A DNA stretch of 64,000 nucleotides from Rhizomys pruinosus. Its lineage: Eukaryota > Chordata > Mammalia > Rodentia > Spalacidae. The notes under the pieces were generated by a model. That model was not told the DNA's origin and ran no database searches. It saw nothing but the letters and a program-made list of their open reading frames with translations. The stretch is from positions 330,760 to 394,759 of the forward strand of contig VZQC01009559.1 of the NCBI GenBank assembly GCA_009823505.1, given 5' to 3'. Of the stretch, positions 57,848 through 64,000 are shown in pieces. Every line of letters starts with the position of its first letter. Positions within the stretch are counted from its first letter, which is position 1. The position numbers were made by a program, and so were the translations under genes.

Positions 57848-58233
57848 CCACTTCCTCCCAGAATGGAGGAATCCCAGGGGGCTCCTGAACCGGCCACTTA
57901 ACCCTAAAGATACAGCCAGAGCTGCAATGCTGGAGTCAAGATGCCTTTTAATTCTTTCATTGTCCTTCTTAAAATTGGTTCAGATCTTTTATTTAAGGCA
58001 GTGTTTCTAGATATTCCCGTTATGTAACCAGTGCTGTTTCATTAAGTATGTTGAGTTACACACTGTTGCATACAGATGCTGTATGTTTCATTGCTGGTCT
58101 ATTTCATTAGATTCAGAAATAAAAAAGATGGAAGAATCACAGAAAAATCCCACATCTTGTACTGTACGGCAACAGTAATTTGCTGTTGAGCAAATTAGCC
58201 TGAACAATTTGGCCACAGGTTTGCCAGACGTCT
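57845..58233. other. No gene seen; unique sequence
   Basis: No family recognised. Confidence 0.5.
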
Positions 58234-58278
58234 CGTGCCCACACGTCCCATGCCCACACGTCCCGTGCCCACATGCCA
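58234..58278. repeat. 15-bp tandem repeat, three units
   Basis: Units of cgtgcccacacgtcc with one substitution (catgcc) in the second and the last decayed to 'acatgcc'. Each unit keeps CpGs. Confidence 0.9.
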
Positions 58279-58673
58279 TGAGTACTTGGAGTGCATGTGC
58301 TGGAGTGTTTCTTTCTGTTATCTTCCCTCTCTCTCTCTTTATATTTTTTCTACATTCGTTGTCCATGTAACATGGGTACAAGGCTCTGTTGCATGGGTTT
58401 TGAGTTTCAGCACTTTTGACAAAGATAAGAAACGGTCCAAACTTAAGAAAAAAAAATAGATAAGAAGTTGCATTTCTAAAATTACTTTAAATTCCGTGGA
58501 AAATTTATTTTCCTCTATGACTGCACTTTGGGATCTAGAAAATGTAATATTTCTTAATGGGAGAATGGGACCTAATTGGTATAGGCTGTAAATTTTAGGT
58601 TTTGAACAGAGATGCTATTCAAATGGGGAAATGTGAAACTGTGCTGGGAAAAACTAACAACAGTGGTCAGAGG

Positions 58674-58675
<2 letters not shown>
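58279..58675. other. No gene seen; unique sequence
   Basis: No family recognised. Confidence 0.5.

Positions 58676-58708
<33 letters not shown>
58676..58708. repeat. (TG)n microsatellite
   Basis: About 16 TG units. Confidence 0.95.
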
Positions 58709-60131
58709 GTACAAATCTGTTTTTCTTGCTGTAACAGGAAGCTTACGCAACAGTAATAATCAAAATAAAAATACAACCCTTATAATTTCAAAGGTAAAAG
58801 AAATGTAGGCAGTCTTTTGTTAACAATCCAAGTTAATAAGCATATTGCTTGTTTGGTTTTTCCTCCAGGTACATTTAGCCATCAGTGTTGATGAACACTA
58901 GCCTAGAAAGGTATAAAATTTCAGCATTTCAAGATCATTGTCATGGGAGAAAAACAGGAAGGGAGAATCTATGTATATATTTTCCTCTTGGGCAATGGAA
59001 ATAAGCTTTTATGATTCCATAGTCTCTTAGCCCTCTCCCCTCCCCCCATCACTTGATCACATTATTCACACAAAGAACCAATGAGCCGTTGTGCCATTAC
59101 CTTAAAATCCTATATTAATGAGACAGCTACAGTTTTTAATCATTTGAGTTAAGCCTTGAATATTCTGTTTGCTAATATCAGGCATCCATTTAAAATGAGA
59201 ACAAGTGTTTTATTATCTTTCCTTTGCAAATGGTGAATAAAATACTGATTTTTTTTCTCTCTGTAAAGTTGTCAAATATTCTTTAAAAAAGCATCTTATT
59301 CTGATGGAGTTAATCTTATCTCTAGAAACATGGGTTTGTAAAATGTGTCCCAGAGAGGCACCCAGGGAGATAATGGCCCTAGTACTTTGTTTTTCTTATA
59401 CTTTTTCATTAGAAACAAAGATATATACAGATAATGTTGTAAGCCAATCTCCATCATTTAACAAAATTGAAACCATTTGCGATAGCACTTAAATGTCCCC
59501 TAAATAAGCTATACTTAGTGTTTTCTGGAGGTACAATTCCATGAATAAAAAGGGGGAGATTTTTTTGTTTTGTTTTGCTTAATCTCTTTATTATGGTAAA
59601 TTTTATTTTATTTATTAAAATGGCTTAGGAAGAAACCACTTTAGATAAAGTTTATTGAATGCCACAATTTAACTTTTTTATTTCTTTTTGCCTAATAAGT
59701 ATTTTCTAACATCAGTTTTGACATCTAGACTATTTCGATACCCCAGATAACCAATACTGCATCAATTAGCAAATGATTTCAGCATTTAAAATCCCTACAT
59801 TAAAATGTAGCAGGCTATTTGCACCTTTTGAATATTGCCAAGTAAATAACCCTCTGAATAGTATTAGTTTTTCTTTTGCAGTTCTTTTCTACTTTGATGA
59901 GAAATATCACTTTGCTATAATGCCATTTAACAGCATTTAAAATATTAAATTCTGAATACTTAATATTTAACAATTACACAGTATAATCTGCTAAATCGTA
60001 ATATATTATTAGCAATATATTAATGCATACTAAGATCTTTTAAATGTAGTTTGGTCCTATTTCTCTAATTGCAAACTATACCATAAATGAAAACCATGAA
60101 CAAAATTTAGTAAAATTAAAAAGGGTTCATG
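58709..60131. other. AT-rich low-repeat sequence, no gene seen
   Basis: SINE- and L1-free by eye. The parts at 59080-59280 and 59700-60060 have the texture of conserved AT-rich non-coding DNA. Speculative. Confidence 0.4.
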
Positions 60132-60193
60132 TAAAAAATGGATCATAAAGGCTGATAAAGATACATTTATCAGCCTTTATGATCCATTTTTTA
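60132..60193. repeat. Perfect inverted repeat, 28-bp arms, 6-base loop
   Basis: Bases 60132-60159 are the exact reverse complement of 60166-60193, separated by gataca (60160-60165). An RNA from either strand could form an uninterrupted 28-bp hairpin. Flanks show no terminal repeats or obvious target-site duplication. Confidence 0.96.
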
Positions 60194-62699
60194 ATGCTGT
60201 ATTGCATTTAAAGCTTACTTCCAATATTTGGGTCTTTGGATTTCAAAATTTATAATGATATTAGTTCATTTGCAGACAAGGAAAGGAAATTCTTAATCCA
60301 CTTGAGTTTACACAGAGACAGACATAGATCTTCTTCATTTTAACAGTTGGAGTAATCTCTCCAGTTGATGATGGCAGGGAACCCACATTTCTCGCAGCCC
60401 TGGTCGTAGTCTGAGCCTTTATCCACATAGGGATGCCCTCTTCTCAAAATCATCCTATTGACTTCTTTCTCCATCTCATAGTGATGATTTCTGCATAGTC
60501 AATCAAGCAAGCATTACATCCTGTATCTGGCCAAGGGCATCAAAGTGCAAAATTCTGAGTTCTGTCTTAGGCAGTGTTTCATAACAGGGAACTACATCCC
60601 CCACCAAATCACTGTTAGACACCTTATTTTAGTTACTGACTTTTAGAAATAAAATAGCCACATTTAAGCAGCGAGATTCAAATTTCTAATTATCACACTG
60701 AATTTAAATCTGTTTTACACAGTATATAGCATTTTTCTTGTAGTTTTATGAAGTAAGGACAACAGAAAGGTCTTTTTTTCTTTTTTTCTAGTCAAATATA
60801 TATTCAATACTATCAATTTAAAAAGTAAGAAATGAACATTCCCAATCTTTTACTACTTACTAAGATTTTTTCCTTCCTTTTGTTAGGATGTCAAATACCC
60901 CTTCTCTAATATTAAGTACTAATTTTCCTTGTTTCTCAATTTGGCTTATTTTTTAAGGACTTTGAAATCCATGTTAGCATTCTCACACAAAAGCATACAA
61001 AAGTGATTTCCCTAGAAAATAGACATATAATGTTCACTTATTCATTTGTTTACTTATTCATTTTTAAGCAATAAAGTCAGTTTGAGTTATTGCTTGATTC
61101 CTGTTGCCTATTTGCTTACTCTAAATTTTCTTTTCTTCACACTCGAGGAAGCAAACACTGTCCCTGTCAAATGATAAATGAGGCAGAATTGGTGACGTGC
61201 ATGTTTGTCAACATAAGCAAGATCAAATGATTGCTCAGCAGGAAGAAGCCACGGGAAATCCAATGATTTTTGGCTAATTAGCAAAATAATAATAATGTCT
61301 CTCTAATGACTACCTTGTACTGGGTTTTGGTCTGTGATCAGACAGATATTTTCACTAGTGTAAACTAGTATTTTGTAGGGGAGCTGGTGATTTCTCTTGA
61401 AATTGTGGACTTGGAGCATTTCTGAGAAACCTTTTGAAGCATCTTGTTCTGTAGTACTGGAACAACTGGCAATGAGAACTTAGTCGGACATTTTGCTTCC
61501 CTTTTTAAAAATATAACCCATGTGGTAGTTTCAATAATATTTTGATAAGTCACATTTAATCTTCAGGACCATTTAAAGTTCAAGTTCATTCTCTGCATTC
61601 AAGGAAATTCATATGAGGTGTTCACAAGAAGTAATGACTGACAACAATGTGGTGAACAAGGATTTTTTTTTTTTCTTTCCTAGCATGCTACACTAGTTAC
61701 AGCGCTAATTCGCATACATTGCCGGACTTTTATTAATGTTTGATAACACACTGGTAAGATGTTAATGCAAACCTCAGTTCTTGGTCCTGGAAAATGTTGC
61801 CATTGCTGTGACATTTCTCTATGGGGTTCATTAGTCAATCTGTGGATTCTCTTGGCTAGAATACGCTCACAAGATATTTGGCTTGGGAGAAAGCAACACA
61901 TCCCTCACTTTACTGCATGCCAGATTTACACCTGGAAACAGAAAGCAAGGACAGGCAAGCAAGCTTAGAACTGAGGGAACATTACGTGGGAAATTTAGGT
62001 TATCTTGTCTTGCTTGGGCCTTGTTGATTGGGATGTTAAAACTGCTTTAATGATATTAAATCTTAGCAAGAAACCTGGGAAAGCTGGCAAAGGATCAGAG
62101 GGTAAAACATCACCTCCAGACAAAGACTAGACACGGTTCTATGTTTTATTATTTTTTCAGATGAGTGAGCAACTCATGTTTTTTATCCTTTAATATATAT
62201 TGTAATCTTTTAGCTGATAAATAGATTACAACTATAAAGTCAATAGACCTGTTTTCCTTCTTCATATCGGATCAATAGGAGTGTTGTTTTTGCTTACAGA
62301 CTCTTTGTGCATATAGCAGATGATTTAAGAGTCCAACATTACCATTTTCAAATTTTGCTTGTTACCCTAAGACTATCTAGGTATTTTTTCTGTATCCCTT
62401 TGCTGGTCCAAGGTCCCTTGGCAGCCTGTTCTCTAGAAGCAGTGACTTTGATGACAGAAACTGGAGAATGGCAATAGAACATCTTCCTTTGTCTAAGCTA
62501 GGAGAGGTAACTAATAGGGAGAGACAAGGAAGGAGGAGATGACAGTAGTGTTGGGGACATGGTAATGATGGGAGGGTAGAGCCACTAGCAAGACAAGGGC
62601 GGTGCTGAAGATGTGCTGGGGTGGGTCAAGGGGTGAAGACAAAGATCACTTTAATGAGCCACATGGCTGCCACTTCCAAACAGATGCTCAAAGATTTCT
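60194..62699. other. Low-repeat unique sequence, no gene seen
   Basis: About 2.5 kb without a recognised lineage-specific repeat. Only short frames. Confidence 0.5.
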
Positions 62700-62711
62700 T
62701 TTTTTTTAATT

Positions 62712-62733
62712 TATATATATATATATATATATA
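62712..62733. repeat. (TA)n microsatellite
   Basis: About 11 TA units at the 3' edge of the antisense L1. Confidence 0.92.
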
Positions 62734-63120
62734 ATCAAATCTAGACCCATGTGCCCCCTATCCCCCCACCCCCCACCAAGCTCATTTATGCTACCAAACA
62801 TGTTTTTCATTCGCTTTTTCAGTCTTCCTCAATAGTCTCCATGTGGAATGTGACTGTTTTGTCAGAAATTCACTGTTTCAGTCAGTTCTTTGATGCAGTC
62901 CTTTTCTGTGTTGTTGTGTTGTTGTTTCCAATATGCTACTTCCCAACTGCTTGGGACAAAAGCTCAAGGGGCCATGCACAAGAAATACTTACAACTAGGT
63001 AATTGGCATAGCATCCACAGAGGAGGGATACCATCCGTCGTTTGTTTTTCTGGGACGCCGCGGCGTTCACGAGACATGATGCCTCTAGCTCCAGCCATTT
63101 CCTGCAAAGCTCGTGATGTC

Positions 63121-63999
63121 ATCTTTCGTTTACTGCTGCATAGAACTCCATTGTGTAAGATACCACATTTTTCTCTATCCACTCATCAGTTGGGGGCATT
63201 TGGGTTGGTTCCAGCTCCTTGCTACTGTGAAGAGAGCTGAAATAAATATGGCCATGCGTGATCTCTGCGTGGGGCGAGTCTTGAGGGTACATTCTTAGGA
63301 GTGGTATGGCTGGGTCGGGTGGCAAGTTCATTCCAAGTCTTCCAAAGGTTCTCCACACTGCTTTCCATAGTGGCTGTACGAGGTTACATTCCCACCAGCA
63401 GTGATGAGTGTTTCCTTTTCCCACAACCTCTCCAGACACTGGTATAATTTGTTTTCTTGATCCTAGCCAGTCTTATTGGAGTAGATGATATCTTAAAGTG
63501 GTTTTGATTTGCATTTCCTTAATGATTAGTGATGTTGAAACACTTCTTAAGGTGTTTCCTCAGCCATCGTAATTCCTCACTTAATGAAGCCGCTGTTCAG
63601 CTCTTTGCTCCATCTATTGAGTGGGGGATTTTTTTTTTCCATTTTCTTTGTTTTTTGAGTAGTTTTATATATCTGGAAATCAATGCGTTGTCAGATGTAG
63701 CTGCAGTAAAGGTTTCCTCCCACTCTGTGGGATTTCTCTTCACTTCCTTCATTGTTTCTTTTGATGTACAGAAGCTTTTGAGTTTAATGAGGTCCCATTT
63801 GTCAATTGTCGACCTTAATTCTTGTGCAGCTGCTGTCTGATTTAGGAAGTCTTTTCCTAGGCCTATGTCTTGTAGTCTGCTGCCAACTTTTCCTTCTATT
63901 GCCTTCAGAGTTTGGGGTTTCATGTTGAGGTCTTTAATCCATCTGGAGTTGACTTTTGTACGGGGCGAGAGGTAGGGGTTTAATTATTTTCTTCTACAA
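63121..63999 (-). pseudogene. LINE-1 ORF2 C-terminal region, frameshifted, partial
   Basis: Minus-strand translation gives 'NQTAAAQELRSTIDKWDLIK' and 'EVKRNPTEWEETFTAATSDN' in one frame (to about 63597), then 'HHCWWECNLVQPLWKAVWRT' and 'YTMEFYAAV' in another (63439-63119). This is the C-terminal part of the L1 endonuclease/reverse transcriptase. At least two frame breaks are seen: one in the region between these blocks, including an A-run near 63625-63640, and one extra base just after 'YAAV' near 63125. It is therefore not an active copy. Confidence 0.88.
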
Positions 64000-64000
64000 G

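Larger units (their letters stand above)
62700..64000 (-). mobile_element. LINE-1 3' part, antisense, runs off the window
   Basis: The right edge is antisense L1 ORF2 C-terminus followed (leftwards) by a 3' UTR to about 62700, where a T-run and TA repeat mark the poly(A) side. CpGs are kept near 63040-63070. The 3' UTR differs from that of the L1s at 9.4-18.1 kb, so a second L1 lineage is represented. The 5' part lies outside the window. Confidence 0.9.

Noticed and set aside
57464..57901. Frames of 145 and 141 codons on opposite strands
   Set aside because: They cover the same DNA including a CA repeat, giving Thr-His and Cys-Val runs; neither has a domain.
1..64000. CRISPR array, bacterial operons, tRNA or rRNA genes
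   Set aside because: The direct repeats present are SINEs, microsatellites and minisatellites of a mammalian genome; no tRNA cloverleaf other than the decayed SINE heads was seen.
1..64000. ID-type SINEs
   Set aside because: Looked for the ID head (ggggatttagctcagtgg) on both strands and found none; only the ID-like half of one B4 is present.

Overview
The window is nuclear DNA from a muroid rodent. It carries B1, B3/B2-type and B4 SINEs, rodent-type LINE-1 with two kinds of 3' UTR, rodent hAT-like (URR1-type) repeats, and older mammal-wide MIR and L2 remnants. The species cannot be named. The youngest SINE is a B3 variant with an internal 17-bp duplication that I do not recognise from Mus or Rattus. 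I found no host protein-coding exon, tRNA, rRNA or CRISPR array. The only recognisable protein-coding sequence is broken LINE-1 ORF1/ORF2. The window is best read as intergenic or intronic sequence.

Layout. 1-7.0 kb: SINEs (B1, old and young B3), a (GA)n tract, an old mammalian repeat, a MIR and the first copy of an unusual L1-tailed retroposon. 8-15.5 kb: a dense LINE-1 graveyard of ancient antisense fragments, two younger 3' ends, a 5'-inverted L1 bordered by inverted copies of a ~42-bp repeat, and nested SINEs dated by target-site duplications. 15.5-19 kb: a URR1-like repeat, an unclassified stretch with a 14-bp tandem repeat, an L1 3' end split by a B1, and an old B3. 19-28.7 kb: nearly free of lineage-specific repeats. 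28.7-37.6 kb: simple repeats, two neighbouring young B3 SINEs, B4, MIR, L2-like and URR1-like fragments. 38.8-45.7 kb: B1s, URR1-like and possible MaLR sequence, one undetermined base, and two further L1-tailed retroposon copies. 48.7-50.3 kb: the clearest L1-tailed copy, followed by a minisatellite-bearing segment and a second poly(A). 52.4-56.1 kb: a head-to-head pair of young B3 SINEs, MIRs and old B3s. 56.1-62.7 kb: low-repeat, AT-rich DNA with a perfect 28-bp-arm palindrome. 62.7-64 kb: the 3' end of a fairly young antisense L1 running off the window edge.

The best candidate for something undescribed is the ~965-bp L1-tailed composite element: four copies here, two sharing the same 5' boundary, with a tail of about 130 bp matching the local L1 3' end. 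Second are the B3 SINE subfamily with the 17-bp duplication and the perfect hairpin at 60.13 kb. All family assignments are by eye from remembered consensus features and need a repeat-library search.
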